A DNA stretch of 64,000 nt from Clostridiales bacterium FE2011 (GTDB lineage: Bacteria; Bacillota; Clostridia; Christensenellales; Aristaeellaceae). This document shows positions 25,320-33,956 of this stretch, in pieces. The DNA lies in the NCBI GenBank assembly GCA_017569305.1, contig CP069418.1, positions 2,232,001-2,296,000 on the forward strand, in the 5' to 3' direction. Position numbers and translations under genes: made by a program. The notes under the pieces were generated by a model. The model had not been told where the DNA came from and searched no databases. It saw only the letters and a list, made by a program, of their open reading frames with translations. Every line of letters begins with the position of its first letter. Position 1 is the stretch's first letter.

Positions 25320-26297
25320 TTATTTCCCGTTAAACACCTTCAACAGATCTTCCGGTTGACAGTCTTTGGCAGCGACAACCACGTATTCATATTTGTAGTA
25401 ACCGTTGTCTGATTGATCGCTGTCAGCTTTTTCGGGCACATGAATGCGAATACGCTTATACTGATCGAAGCGTCTCTGCATATGGAGCTGGATGTAGTAT
25501 TCGGGGTTTGATAACAGGATGGCTCCATCCATGCCTTTGACTGTGACAGGCTCAGATGTGTCATTGTCTGTCAGGTCATATGCTTCCGGGACAGAGCCGG
25601 CCATCGACGACATGATATACATATCCCTGCTATGATCTTCGTAACCGAAAATCAGCAAGTAGCCCGAGATAACTGAGGCGGATTCATCATAGGTATAGCG
25701 CACGTACTGGACAGGACCATTCGTATTTTCTTCGAGTAATTCCAGCGGATAGCCATAGGCACAGTCCATGTAAACTTCGGCGGAGAATGAAGTGTAATCC
25801 TCCGGTACATATGCCGGCAGGGTCAGGTGTTCTGTCCCGGCCATGTATTCCAGGAATTCCTCATAGGAAGTGATCTTTTTCGTCCTGTAATGGGTTGAGA
25901 GGTAGGTTGCATGATCCTTAGGACTGCTGTACCAAGCCTGGCAATAAATATCGTCCGGGACGTCATTGGCGGTCTGATCCACCAGTTTCTTGGTTTCCAT
26001 GGCGCTCATGCCGCTTCCATAGAAGCATTCATCTATTTCACGGGGAGGTTCTGTACTGACAACTTCGCCGCTCATGTTGACAGAACGGAACAGATGAGTG
26101 GCGGAATATGCTACGGTGCCCAATGCCAGCAGCGCTATCAGTGCGAACACCAGGCTCACAGACAGTTTTCTTTTCATTCCGGGTTCTCCTTCCTTCGAGG
26201 CAATGACGCGCCCCGCCAGGAAGGGGTCGGCTTTTACACCAGAAAGACAACGGTCCATGGATTTCCGGAATTCATCCGGTTTGATTTTCTCATTCAT
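25320..26297 (-). CDS. membrane anti-sigma-like protein of ECF sigma 2
   Basis: A 325-residue single-pass protein with a cytoplasmic N-terminus (about 1-43), helix VSLVFALIALLALGTVAY (about 46-63) and a large outer domain. The first 40 residues hold the likely sigma-binding segment (FRKSMDRCLSGVKADPFL). It overlaps the sigma gene by 8 bp (26290-26297), the usual arrangement of a sigma factor with its cognate anti-sigma. The outer domain has no clear relation to DUF4179; it ends in EYVVVAAKDCQPEDLL, reminiscent of DUF4367-type sensor domains. Co-expression with the sigma factor is strongly implied. Confidence 0.72.
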   Translation of the reverse strand: MNEKIKPDEFRKSMDRCLSGVKADPFLAGRVIASKEGEPGMKRKLSVSLVFALIALLALGTVAYSATHLFRSVNMSGEVVSTEPPREIDECFYGSGMSAMETKKLVDQTANDVPDDIYCQAWYSSPKDHATYLSTHYRTKKITSYEEFLEYMAGTEHLTLPAYVPEDYTSFSAEVYMDCAYGYPLELLEENTNGPVQYVRYTYDESASVISGYLLIFGYEDHSRDMYIMSSMAGSVPEAYDLTDNDTSEPVTVKGMDGAILLSNPEYYIQLHMQRRFDQYKRIRIHVPEKADSDQSDNGYYKYEYVVVAAKDCQPEDLLKVFNGK

Positions 26298-26817
26298 CCA
26301 ATTCTCTCCCTTCCAGCATGTTTTTCAGCTTCTCCCGTCCCCGCTTCAGTCTTCCCGATACAGAGGAGTGGGAGAGATTCAGCGCGTCTGCAATCTCGTT
26401 AACATTCATTCCCTGATAGTAGAAAAGGAGGATCACTTCGCGCAGCCTGCGCGGCAGCTTCATGACGGCGGCCGCCAGCTCTTCATCGCGCTCCTCAGGC
26501 GGAGAAGCGGCCTGATCGACGAACATCTCCGGGGTAATTTCCCGGTTCATGAACCGAAACCATCCGGTGCGGTTGATATCACAGCAGATATGCATGGCGA
26601 TTCTCATCAGCCAGGTTTTCTCACTGCTTTCTCCCCGGAAGGAATCCAGCGCCCGGTAGGCTTTTATAAAGGTTTCCTGTACGGCGTCTTCCGCCAGGGA
26701 TCGGTCACGGAGGTAAAGGCAGCACATACGCAGCAGCGGCTCCTGATACCGGTCCACCAGACTGATCAGTTTCTGATCGCGATCCGTGGCAGTGTCAGGG
26801 CCCATAACAATGCTCAC
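26290..26817 (-). CDS. ECF RNA polymerase sigma factor 2
   Basis: A 175-residue ECF sigma factor. Region 2 carries LAEDAVQETFIKAYRALDSF and TWLMRIAMHICCDINR; region 4 carries LREVILLFYYQGMNVNEIADALNL with SHSSVSGRLKRGR as the recognition helix. The start is GTG with GGAGGTGAG upstream. It is closest in layout to SigV/SigM/SigW-like stress factors. The ECF-type promoter at 26867-26894 suggests positive autoregulation. Its only apparent partner is the overlapping anti-sigma gene. Confidence 0.88.
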   Translation of the reverse strand: MSIVMGPDTATDRDQKLISLVDRYQEPLLRMCCLYLRDRSLAEDAVQETFIKAYRALDSFRGESSEKTWLMRIAMHICCDINRTGWFRFMNREITPEMFVDQAASPPEERDEELAAAVMKLPRRLREVILLFYYQGMNVNEIADALNLSHSSVSGRLKRGREKLKNMLEGRELDE

Positions 26818-26866
26818 GTGTCACTCACCTCCTACATTTATACAGACGTATTGAGGAGCTCATTCT

Positions 26867-26894
26867 GTCGTATTTTGTCAAAAAAAGTTTTTCA
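26867..26894 (-). promoter_or_regulatory. ECF-type promoter before sigma 2 (probable autoregulation)
   Basis: On the - strand, TGAAAAAC (26887-26894) is followed after 16 bp by CGAC (26867-26870), close to the TGAAAC-N16-CGTC pattern of SigW/SigM-type promoters. Confidence 0.6.
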
Positions 26895-26956
26895 GGATAC
26901 CACAGAAAAGCTTTTTTCAATCAACAATGATATGGTCAGAAACCTTTATAAGCAAT

Positions 26957-26986
26957 CACAGCCGTTCTCCAGTGGAGAGCGGCTGT
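26957..26986. terminator. hairpin with CTCCAGTGGAG loop
   Basis: CAGCCG...CGGCTG stem with an inner TCTCCA/TGGAGA palindrome, and a T-rich run following on +. It shares CTCCAGTGGAGAG with the MITE-like element at 3174-3393. Confidence 0.5.
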
Positions 26987-27013
26987 GATATATTTTTAAG
27001 TCTTCAGTTATTG

Positions 27014-27108
27014 AGCAGTTGTCCAAATCTTTGATTTGGGTAACAACTGCCATGCTACAGCCGTCCATTTCTGCGAGCTACAGGCGATGGAGAAATGGAA
27101 TACGGCGA
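27014..27108. repeat. two adjacent inverted repeats, no gene
   Basis: GCAGTTGT...ACAACTGC enclosing AAATC/GATTT (27014-27050), then GCCGTxCATTTCT with AGAAATGxxxxACGGC (27060-27105). No ORF is credible. It may be a structured RNA or a repeat relic. Confidence 0.4.
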
Positions 27109-27133
27109 TCGCAAAGTTTTCAGTATTCATTAC

Positions 27134-27164
27134 ATCGGCTCTTGAGCTTCGCTCAATAGCCGAT
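27134..27164 (-). terminator. hairpin overlapping the DegV stop
   Basis: ATCGGCT/TTGAGC pairs with GCTCAA/AGCCGAT (27134-27164). The tail on - is not T-rich. Confidence 0.5.
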
Positions 27165-27986
27165 GATCAGTCCGCTTCTTTCAGCGTAGAAGCTGTCCAG
27201 ACCGCGGGTGGCCTGAATGAGCACCTGGATGCCGGCATGGGCTGCTTCCAGTGCGGCCTTCAGCGCTTCGGCATCCTTCAGGTTCTGGCAGTGGCTGATG
27301 ACAATCTGCTTTCCGGCAAGACCGACCCGGGTGATTTCCTCCACCAGGAAGCGAACCATGCCTTTGCTGCCCCGGGCTTTGCCACGGATGACAATTTCAC
27401 CCTTTTCATCTCCGGCACCGATGCCCCAGAAACCCAGGTGGCCGGCAATGAAACCAATCAGGCGGCCGACCCGGCCGGACTTGATCAGGTTATGGTAGGA
27501 GGCCAGTGCGAAGCAGGTATGAATCCTGTCGGCGGTCTCGTTCAGGTCTTTTTCGATTTCCTCAAAGGGCGTTCCGGCGAGGATCAGGTCCCGGGCACGC
27601 CAGATCAGCATTGCCTCTTCGGGACCGGTGGCCTTGGTATCGATGATGATAATCTGCTTGTCCGGTTCATCCTCCAGCAGCATATCCCGGCCGAGGCAGG
27701 CGCTGTTATAGCAGCCGGACAGGGCGCCGGAAATGGTGAAGGCAATCACGGGACCGGGCGCGGAAAACTTCTCCCGCCAGGCTTCCGGGGAAGGACAGGC
27801 GGTTTGCGCCATTTCGTCATGGGTTTCATTGGCTTCCAGCATTTCGGAAACCGGCATATTCTCATCATCTACATATTCTTTGCCGCCGATCCGGATGGAG
27901 AACGGAATCGTGGCGAAATCCATTTTGCCTTCCGTCCCTTCCAGCTCGTAGAGATCACAGGCAGAATCAGCAACCAGATGCCACAT
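27153..27986 (-). CDS. DegV family fatty-acid-binding protein
   Basis: A 277-residue cytoplasmic protein of the DegV/EDD family, whose members bind a fatty acid (FakB-type proteins feed the FakA kinase). The motifs DSACDL near the start, TISGALSGCYNSA near residue 85, and NLIKSGRVGRLIGFIAG near 160 are the family's conserved ligand-contact segments. Which fatty-acid role it plays is not shown by sequence. The ATG at 27986 has GAAGGGAG ten bases upstream; a longer frame to 28013 lacks this. It ends just after the neighbouring secreted protein's stop (23 bp), so both are probably in one transcript. Confidence 0.85.
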   Translation of the reverse strand: MWHLVADSACDLYELEGTEGKMDFATIPFSIRIGGKEYVDDENMPVSEMLEANETHDEMAQTACPSPEAWREKFSAPGPVIAFTISGALSGCYNSACLGRDMLLEDEPDKQIIIIDTKATGPEEAMLIWRARDLILAGTPFEEIEKDLNETADRIHTCFALASYHNLIKSGRVGRLIGFIAGHLGFWGIGAGDEKGEIVIRGKARGSKGMVRFLVEEITRVGLAGKQIVISHCQNLKDAEALKAALEAAHAGIQVLIQATRGLDSFYAERSGLIIGY

Positions 27987-28009
27987 ACAGGAACATCTCC
28001 CTTCAAATA

Positions 28010-29113
28010 TCACTGCTTGAACACAGGAGTGTCGAATTCAGGGGTTTCCGCGGAAGGCATGGAGGCAAAATCAATGGGATTGCCGTTGATATCTTTCGCG
28101 TCGGTATTGGGTACGATCTTTTTGTCCTTCAGCACGAAGACCGGGTCTTCCGCTACAACAACATATTCCTCAAAATCGGAATAGTCCCCGAAGGTCAGCA
28201 CCCAGATGCGGGCGTTGTCCAGGGAACCGTCGGTGACCGGGGGCAGGTCCGTCATCGTGGCCATGGCCAGGATGGAGGCCGCGGCGGCGGGATAATCACT
28301 CAGGATGGTGGCGGTGGCGTCCGCGGGGTCGTAGCAGTTGTTCAGCAGGACCTCGATATCGGCGTCATCCGCGCTCAGCGGCAGGCTGCGGACCTGGAAG
28401 GCCTCGCCGTCTGACCGGTAGTTCATGGACAGGGGAACTTCCTTTGTGTCCAGTTCCACGTTCAGCTCATATCCGCCGTAATCCGCGGAGCGCCAGCCGA
28501 GGGTGCAGGTTTCGGCCTGTCCGTCGGCCGCAAAATTGACGGTGCGGGTAAAGCCGGAGTTCTTGCTGGAAAGGGTCCGGGTTTCGGAAAGCAGGGTGCC
28601 GTCTTCCCGGAAGGAATAGATGTTTTCACCGGAGTTCCAGGAGGGGAACATGGACACGTCCGCCCGCAGCGTCAGTTCGGAACGGACAAAGGCAATATCG
28701 CCGGTCCAGGTGTTGTATTCCTCCACGAAGCGGCGCGCCTGGGTTTCATCCGGGTAAACATAGACGATAAAAACGCTGTAATCGCCGCCGGCCTTCTCAG
28801 CTTCCGCTTCGGAGACGTTCTGCTTTGAGAAGATGACTTTTTCAGCGCCTTCATTAAAATCAAGCTCGTTGATCTGCAGGTTGGAGACCATCCGGTCCAG
28901 CGCCAGCTTCACGACGCCGTTTTCCACGGAGAAGTCCGTGATCCGCGTGGTCGGGGCCAGGCCTTCGGGCAGGGTAATGTCCGCGGCGGAAACCGGGATG
29001 GTTTTCATACTGTCAAGCAGGACGTAGCCGCCCTTGGGAGCAGCCGCCTGCGCGGATACTGCCAGGCAGACCGCCATTATCAATACAAAAGCCAGGGTCA
29101 GAGCACGTTTCAT
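28010..29113 (-). CDS. secreted protein of unknown function
   Basis: A 367-residue secreted protein with signal peptide LTLAFVLIMAVCLAVSAQAA. The body is mostly beta-rich with several acidic patches and no recognised catalytic motif. ENGVVKLALDRMV, YPDETQARRFVEEYN and a repeated SFREDGTL-type strand suggest a two-domain extracellular protein. The ATG at 29113 has AAAGGAGG upstream; the frame starting at 29155 adds 14 residues without a ribosome site. It is followed by DegV at 23 bp, so the two may share a transcript from the promoter at 29161-29190. Function unassigned. Confidence 0.68.
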   Translation of the reverse strand: MKRALTLAFVLIMAVCLAVSAQAAAPKGGYVLLDSMKTIPVSAADITLPEGLAPTTRITDFSVENGVVKLALDRMVSNLQINELDFNEGAEKVIFSKQNVSEAEAEKAGGDYSVFIVYVYPDETQARRFVEEYNTWTGDIAFVRSELTLRADVSMFPSWNSGENIYSFREDGTLLSETRTLSSKNSGFTRTVNFAADGQAETCTLGWRSADYGGYELNVELDTKEVPLSMNYRSDGEAFQVRSLPLSADDADIEVLLNNCYDPADATATILSDYPAAAASILAMATMTDLPPVTDGSLDNARIWVLTFGDYSDFEEYVVVAEDPVFVLKDKKIVPNTDAKDINGNPIDFASMPSAETPEFDTPVFKQ

Positions 29114-29160
29114 TCCACGCTGCCCTCCTTTCGCGGCTTCAGCAAGCCGAATCACCTTTC

Positions 29161-29190
29161 ATTATACTCTTGAACTTTGTTTTTTTGCAA
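29161..29190 (-). promoter_or_regulatory. sigma-A-like promoter for the 28010/DegV unit
   Basis: On the - strand, TTGCAA (29185-29190) and TATAAT (29161-29166), separated by 18 bp. Confidence 0.6.
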
Positions 29191-29237
29191 TGCATGTCCC
29201 TGTACCGTCCGTCCTTTTTGTGCTTTTCTTCCGGAAA

Positions 29238-29270
29238 CAAAAAACGGAACGGTCTTCAAACCGTTCCGTT
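29238..29270 (-). terminator. terminator after the second CobW-type gene
   Basis: AACGGAACGGT pairs with ACCGTTCCGTT, followed on - by TTTTTG. Confidence 0.85.
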
Positions 29271-29282
29271 ATGAATCTACCA

Positions 29283-30233
29283 TCAGAGATTGACGAAATT
29301 GACCATCGGCTCCCGGGGCGTCTTGGCCCGCTCGCACTTCAGCTCGTTCAGCATCAGGGCGGTCTGTCCGTCCGGTCCCTGCACCATCTTGCAGCGGGCG
29401 GTCAGGGTGAAGTAGGTCTTGTTGTCCGGGGTGCGCTCTCCCTTGCAGACCCAGCCGCAGGGCGCCACGTCGTTGGCGCAGCAGGTCATGGCCTCCCGGG
29501 CGAAGTAGTAGAAGCCCTTGGGGAATTCCCGGCGCTTCCAGGCCTGGCCCACAAGGGAAACCACCTTGCCGTCATAGCGCTCCGGATGCTCCATGCTGTC
29601 CACATAGAACAGGCCGAACTGCTCCTCGGAAATCTGGATCACGTCCGCCTTCATGTCGTAGGGCAGGTCTTCGTCCGTGATGCCGTCGTCCACCGTGCCG
29701 TCCAGGTTTTCAAACATGATCGTGGCGGCGCTGTTCATGGCGCGCAGCTGCCGGCGCCAGGAGCTCTTGTTGAAGTTCTCACCGCAGCGGTTGACATAGA
29801 TCATGTCCGCGGTCTTCATCGGGTCGGTGAGGAGCTTGCGCATGTTGTTCATGTAGTTATCAAAGGTGGTGGCGTCAGCCGTGGTGACCACCTGTGCCCA
29901 GTCCCACAGGCGGGGCAGCGTGATCTCATCCAGCTTTTCCAGGCCCCACATGGTGTTGTACTCCATGATGACGCAGGTCGGCTCAATCTCCCGGTCCAGG
30001 TCCGCGAGTTTCGCTGTGGTCAGCTCGTCCTTGTTATCCAGGTTCACCAGCACACCCTTGTACTTGTCAAGGCTGTCATCGTCCCACTCGGTTTCGCCTT
30101 CCTCGCAGCACAGGATCAGCACCCGGCCGCCGTTGGTAAAGCGTTCGTTGCCCAGGACCGTCAGGCCCAGGGTGGTCTTGCCGCTTTCAATGAAACCGGT
30201 GATCAGATAAACCGGAACAAATCTCCTGATCAT
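29283..30233 (-). CDS. CobW/G3E-type GTP-binding protein, short partner
   Basis: A 316-residue protein beginning MIRRFVPVYLITGFIESGKTT, whose GFIESGKTT is the Walker A of the G3E family (CobW, HypB, UreG, YjiA). ILCCEEGETEWDDDSL follows as the equivalent of the metal-site region, and the nucleotide-binding half is followed by about 150 residues unlike CobW_C. Its ATG overlaps the stop of the upstream CobW gene as ATGA (30230-30233), so the two are translationally coupled and probably act together. A role in metal-cofactor handling is known for the family; the specific partner here is not known. Confidence 0.75.
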   Translation of the reverse strand: MIRRFVPVYLITGFIESGKTTLGLTVLGNERFTNGGRVLILCCEEGETEWDDDSLDKYKGVLVNLDNKDELTTAKLADLDREIEPTCVIMEYNTMWGLEKLDEITLPRLWDWAQVVTTADATTFDNYMNNMRKLLTDPMKTADMIYVNRCGENFNKSSWRRQLRAMNSAATIMFENLDGTVDDGITDEDLPYDMKADVIQISEEQFGLFYVDSMEHPERYDGKVVSLVGQAWKRREFPKGFYYFAREAMTCCANDVAPCGWVCKGERTPDNKTYFTLTARCKMVQGPDGQTALMLNELKCERAKTPREPMVNFVNL

Positions 30234-31429
30234 AAATGAAACAACTCCGTCAGCGCTTTTTCGTTCAGGTCGGCGCCGATCACGCACAGGCGGCCGGTGT
30301 AGTCCGCGCTGCCGTCGCGCATATCGATTTCGCCGGGCACATAGTCAAACTGGAACCAGCTGCCTGCCGCGTTCTGCAGGATACCCTTGGCACGCAGCAC
30401 CTTGCCGTATTCCTCTTCGTCGGAAAGCTTCTCCAGGATGGAACGGATTTCCTCCTGCTCATACCGCTGCGCGGTCTCCAGGCCGATGTTGCCGAACACT
30501 TCGTCCGCGTCATGGCCTTCGCCGTGGTGGTGATGGTGATGATGATGGTCATGGTCGTGGCAGCCGCAGGTGCAGCCTTCGCCGTGCTCATGATGGTGAT
30601 GTTCATGATCGTGATCATCGTCGTCATCGTCGTCATCATGATCGTGGTGATGATGGTGATGCTCGTGTTCGTCGTCATCGTCATCATCATCGTCGTGATG
30701 GTGGTGATGATGCTCATGCTCATCCTCATCGTCGTCATGATCATGGTGGTGATGGTGATGATGCTCATGTTCATCCTCATCCTCATCGTCGTCATCATCG
30801 TCATCATCCAGCGGGGCGAACCAGATGGGCTTGCCGTTCTCGATCACGTCCAGCATGAAGTCAGGTTCCATATCATCCCAGGGGGTGGTGATGATCCGGG
30901 CGTCGGGGTGCGCTTCGGCGATCAGCTGGCGGCTCTTTTCCACCCGGGCGGCGTCCAGCAGCTGGGTGCGGCTGAAGATCACCGTGGAGGCGCTCTTCAC
31001 CTGGTCCAGGAAGAATTCACCGAAGTTCTTCATATACATCCGGCACTTGCCGGCGTCCACGACGGTGGCGCTGCCGCCGGTCTCGATGTCGGAATGGCGC
31101 TCCTTGGCCTTTTCGACAGCGGACAGGATTTCGCTCAGCTTGCCTACGCCGGTGGGCTCCACCAGGATGCGGTCCGGATGATAGGTGTCGATCAGCTGGT
31201 CCACCGCGGCCTGGAAGTCTCCGGCCAGGGTGCAGCAGATGCAGCCCGCGTTCAGCTCAGTCACGGTGATGCCGGCGTCCTTCATGAAACCGCCGTCAAT
31301 ACCGATCTCGCCGTATTCATTTTCCAGCAGCACGACCTTCTCATTCCGGAGGCGGCCGGTCAGCAGTTTTTTAATCAGCGTCGTTTTACCGGCTCCCAGG
31401 AAACCGGAGATAACGTTTACTTTGACCAT
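30230..31429 (-). CDS. CobW-family zinc/metal chaperone GTPase with long His/Asp-rich tract
   Basis: A 399-residue G3E GTPase. The Walker A GFLGAGKTT is at residues 8-16, the metal-binding GCICC motif follows in ELNAGCICCTL (about residue 60), and EPTGVGKL is the switch region. The stretch from about residue 206 to 303 is almost entirely His, Asp and Glu, with a short Gly/Cys stretch (GCTCGCHD) near the end. The CobW_C-like domain follows to the C-terminus. Family members hand zinc or cobalt to client enzymes. The ATG at 31429 has GAAGGA nine bases upstream. Confidence 0.9.
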   Translation of the reverse strand: MVKVNVISGFLGAGKTTLIKKLLTGRLRNEKVVLLENEYGEIGIDGGFMKDAGITVTELNAGCICCTLAGDFQAAVDQLIDTYHPDRILVEPTGVGKLSEILSAVEKAKERHSDIETGGSATVVDAGKCRMYMKNFGEFFLDQVKSASTVIFSRTQLLDAARVEKSRQLIAEAHPDARIITTPWDDMEPDFMLDVIENGKPIWFAPLDDDDDDDDEDEDEHEHHHHHHHDHDDDEDEHEHHHHHHDDDDDDDDEHEHHHHHHDHDDDDDDDDHDHEHHHHEHGEGCTCGCHDHDHHHHHHHHGEGHDADEVFGNIGLETAQRYEQEEIRSILEKLSDEEEYGKVLRAKGILQNAAGSWFQFDYVPGEIDMRDGSADYTGRLCVIGADLNEKALTELFHL

Positions 31430-31618
31430 TGGTACAGATCCTTCTTTCCTTACAATCGCCGGTTTTATCCGGCGCATTCCTTTTATAGCGCTTGAGCCCT
31501 TCTTTGTCAATTGTTTTTGGCTATATGATGCTTGAGTTTATGGGATTATAAAAATAGCGTTTTTATTTGCTGTCAGAAAAAGTTACGCATGAAAAAATAA
31601 TGCAAAAAATGTAACAGA

Positions 31619-31647
31619 TTGCAAAATATACGCAATAGTGATACAAT
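31619..31647 (+). promoter_or_regulatory. promoter of the AT-rich operon
   Basis: TTGCAA (31619-31624) and TACAAT (31642-31647), 17 bp apart. A short hairpin CAGATTAT...ATAATCTG follows in the leader (about 31668-31690). The upstream stretch from 31430 to here is AT-rich and holds no gene. Confidence 0.65.
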
Positions 31648-31711
31648 TTGCACAAGCTGCACAGATTATAGAATAATCTGTTTCAGCAAAAGATTTTTGG
31701 AGGGATAAAAC

Positions 31712-32224
31712 ATGGTTAAAAAGGGAATGCTCTTGGTGGTTACTATTATTATGCTGCTATGTGTTGTATGTACGGCTCTGGCGGAGAAGCAGACTATTTC
31801 TTCTAACTGCAATACCGCTCTTTTCTATCAGTTTGATAATGGGACAACAAATGTATCTAGCCATACAGTTGCTACAAAAAAATGGAACATTGTACTTAAT
31901 GTTACTCAAGGGAAATACTCAGGTGCTAGAAGTGATGGAACGGCATCTCAGGCATTTAAGGTTAATCAAACTGCGGCAATGAAAAAGTATGCAGAGAGTC
32001 CCACAAATGTGACTTATCCTTCTAGCATAGCGCCCCACACCTCCCATCCCAAGGATAAGAATGGAAATATTCAATATAATAAATTGACTGTTTCAATTAA
32101 TGGAGGATCCTTTACAATTGTTTCTAAAGATACAATTAAGGTTGTAAACGGAAAAGAAAGCTATACTAATTCTAAAGTAACTTCAACATATCAATTTGCT
32201 TTTAATAAAACGTTTACTCGGTAA
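31712..32224 (+). CDS. small secreted protein of unknown function (AT-rich island)
   Basis: A 170-residue secreted protein with signal peptide LLVVTIIMLLCVVCTALAE. The mature part is Thr/Asn/Ser-rich with strand-like stretches (NKLTVSINGGSFTIVSK) and few charged clusters; no known domain is recognised. GGAGGGATAAAAC precedes the ATG. Codon use is clearly AT-rich compared with genes either side of the island. It is the first gene of the operon, followed 17 bp later by a solute-binding protein, so it may be a secreted product, binding partner or substrate of the transport genes behind it. That is inference. Confidence 0.65.
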   Translation: MVKKGMLLVVTIIMLLCVVCTALAEKQTISSNCNTALFYQFDNGTTNVSSHTVATKKWNIVLNVTQGKYSGARSDGTASQAFKVNQTAAMKKYAESPTNVTYPSSIAPHTSHPKDKNGNIQYNKLTVSINGGSFTIVSKDTIKVVNGKESYTNSKVTSTYQFAFNKTFTR

Positions 32225-32241
32225 TAAGGATGTGAAAACAA

Positions 32242-33582
32242 TTGCGGAGATTGCTTCAACGACTGTTTTGTATTGTGCTTTGTTCACTCTTTCCTATTAC
32301 AGCTGTGGGAGAAACCAATGAGGAGAAAATTCTTCACATAGGAATAGGACGTGAAGGGTGTGAATACAATTTTGCTGTGGAAAAACTGTTTTTGGAGCAG
32401 AATCCAGATTGGACTATTGTTTATCATCTTTTGGATCCAGAACAACTTTCTGTACAAATGTTGTCCGGTATGAGTGGACTTGATCTGTTAATTGTTTCTT
32501 ATCAGGAAATGCTTTATCTGGCTTATCAGGATGCATTGGTAGATCTTGAGGAAGAGCATATTTTTGATTATTGGCCGGAAACCCTTTTACCTATGCGCAA
32601 GCTTCATGAGATAAATAATCATGTTTATGCTTTGCCACATACTGCTGAGTATTTTCAATGGATATGGAATCAGGATGTTGCTAATTTGCTTCAATGTAGT
32701 AAACCTGAAGAGCCCTATACTTGGGACGAATTTGCTACGCTTCTGGCAGATCCTCAGTATGATTTAGATAATGATGGTAATCGGGAGCTTGGCCTGATTA
32801 TAGGTTCATCGCATGAACAGTTGAATGGTGCATTCATACCGGACATGATAGAATTATATATTTCATCGTGCGCAGAGCCACTTGGTGGATTTCAGACAGA
32901 TTTGTTTAAATGCTTGATAGACAGTTTTATTGCTTTCTGGTCGAGTGAAACGGTTATGTCTTATAATCAGATTCCACTTCTTGGGGATGATATGGGCACA
33001 TTGATTACTTGCTTTTCTCCCTTGACGGATATTATTTGGCAGGCAGAGGTTGAAGAAACAAATGCTTCCTATTTACTACCTCCGGTAATCGATAAAGAAA
33101 ACCCAAGATATCTAGCATTTTATCAGGTGTGGTGTATGCCCAAAACAGATCAGATTAAAGAGGAAACAAAGCAATTTCTTCAGCTCCTTGTATCTGACAT
33201 AGGACAAGCAGCATATACAGATCCTCAAACATGCTTTGCTAAAGAGTGGCCTGCCGAAATTATTATGGATCCAAATATGTTATCTACTTTCGATCATTTT
33301 TCTCCCAATGAGATGGGTGAATTAACATGGGAAGTTACTTTGGAGAATACAAATCACTACTTAACGATAGCATCGCCGGTATTCTATAATGGGAATGTTC
33401 GTTTGCAAACAATAGAAAACATACAGAAATTCCATCAATATTTATGTCCATATCTAAGCAATACTACTGAATTGTGGAAGGTTTTTTACAGCAATATCGG
33501 ATATTATAAGGATGGACAAATGTCTTTCGATGAATTAGCAGAGAAATTGAATACGATCTGGGATATGATGATTAATGAATAG
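32242..33582 (+). CDS. extracellular solute-binding protein (ABC family 1 type)
   Basis: A 446-residue exported protein that resembles ABC solute-binding proteins: after the signal (RLFCIVLCSLFPITAVGE) comes ILHIGIG, then VDLEEEHIFDYWPE and PHTAEYFQWIWNQDV, the last like the hinge region of sugar-binding proteins. DLDNDGNRELG has the EF-hand-like calcium loop common in this family. The start is TTG with AAGGA eleven bases before. There is no lipobox. The gene is AT-rich and is followed by two permeases, one overlapping ORF between them. Its ligand is unknown. Confidence 0.72.
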   Translation: MRRLLQRLFCIVLCSLFPITAVGETNEEKILHIGIGREGCEYNFAVEKLFLEQNPDWTIVYHLLDPEQLSVQMLSGMSGLDLLIVSYQEMLYLAYQDALVDLEEEHIFDYWPETLLPMRKLHEINNHVYALPHTAEYFQWIWNQDVANLLQCSKPEEPYTWDEFATLLADPQYDLDNDGNRELGLIIGSSHEQLNGAFIPDMIELYISSCAEPLGGFQTDLFKCLIDSFIAFWSSETVMSYNQIPLLGDDMGTLITCFSPLTDIIWQAEVEETNASYLLPPVIDKENPRYLAFYQVWCMPKTDQIKEETKQFLQLLVSDIGQAAYTDPQTCFAKEWPAEIIMDPNMLSTFDHFSPNEMGELTWEVTLENTNHYLTIASPVFYNGNVRLQTIENIQKFHQYLCPYLSNTTELWKVFYSNIGYYKDGQMSFDELAEKLNTIWDMMINE

Positions 33583-33956
33583 ACAAAAAGGACTATATGT
33601 TGTTTTATGGATGACAGTCGCATTTCTTTGGGGGTTATCCATGTGTACTATTCATACAATAGAGATTACAGGAAGATTTGAACAAACCAATATTTCATCA
33701 AATGAAGCGTTTTATGATGATAAAAGCAGCGAGCCAGCTGCTTTTTTGTGGTATGAAGAAAAGAAACTATTTTGTCTATACATGAAAGCAAAGCTGCAAA
33801 TATATGATTAAAAAATAGGATGCTTCAGAATCAAGAACACTTCGTATAATACATGGTCGATATTTCTTCGATAATGATGTTCCTAAAACAGGTATTATTC
33901 CATTAAGTTTGTTACAGATTGTGTTGTCTGGAAAGGCTTTTGATCATGAGGACTAA
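33575..33956 (+). pseudogene. small membrane protein gene, apparently frameshifted
   Basis: The first frame (33575-33811, 78 residues) begins with a single hydrophobic helix (LYVVLWMTVAFLWGLSMC) and stops at TAA 33809. The +1 frame from about 33821 then stays open and codes GRYFFDNDVPKTGI and IPLSLLQIVLSGKAF before stopping at 33956, 11 bp inside the next gene. Such an overlap is typical of an operon gene's 3' end, so the two halves probably were one gene of about 125 residues. The TAA, TAG and poly-A run between them mean more than one change. It could also be two small genes. Confidence 0.5.

Noticed and set aside
30236..31495. A long + strand frame opposite the His-rich GTPase gene
   Set aside because: It is a shadow: the long V/M/I stretch is the reverse of His/Asp codons, and no ribosome site or family is seen.
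33800..33830. Programmed frameshift at the A-run of the small membrane gene
   Set aside because: The TAA of the first frame comes before the A run and a TAG follows in the other frame, so ribosome slippage there would not join the frames.
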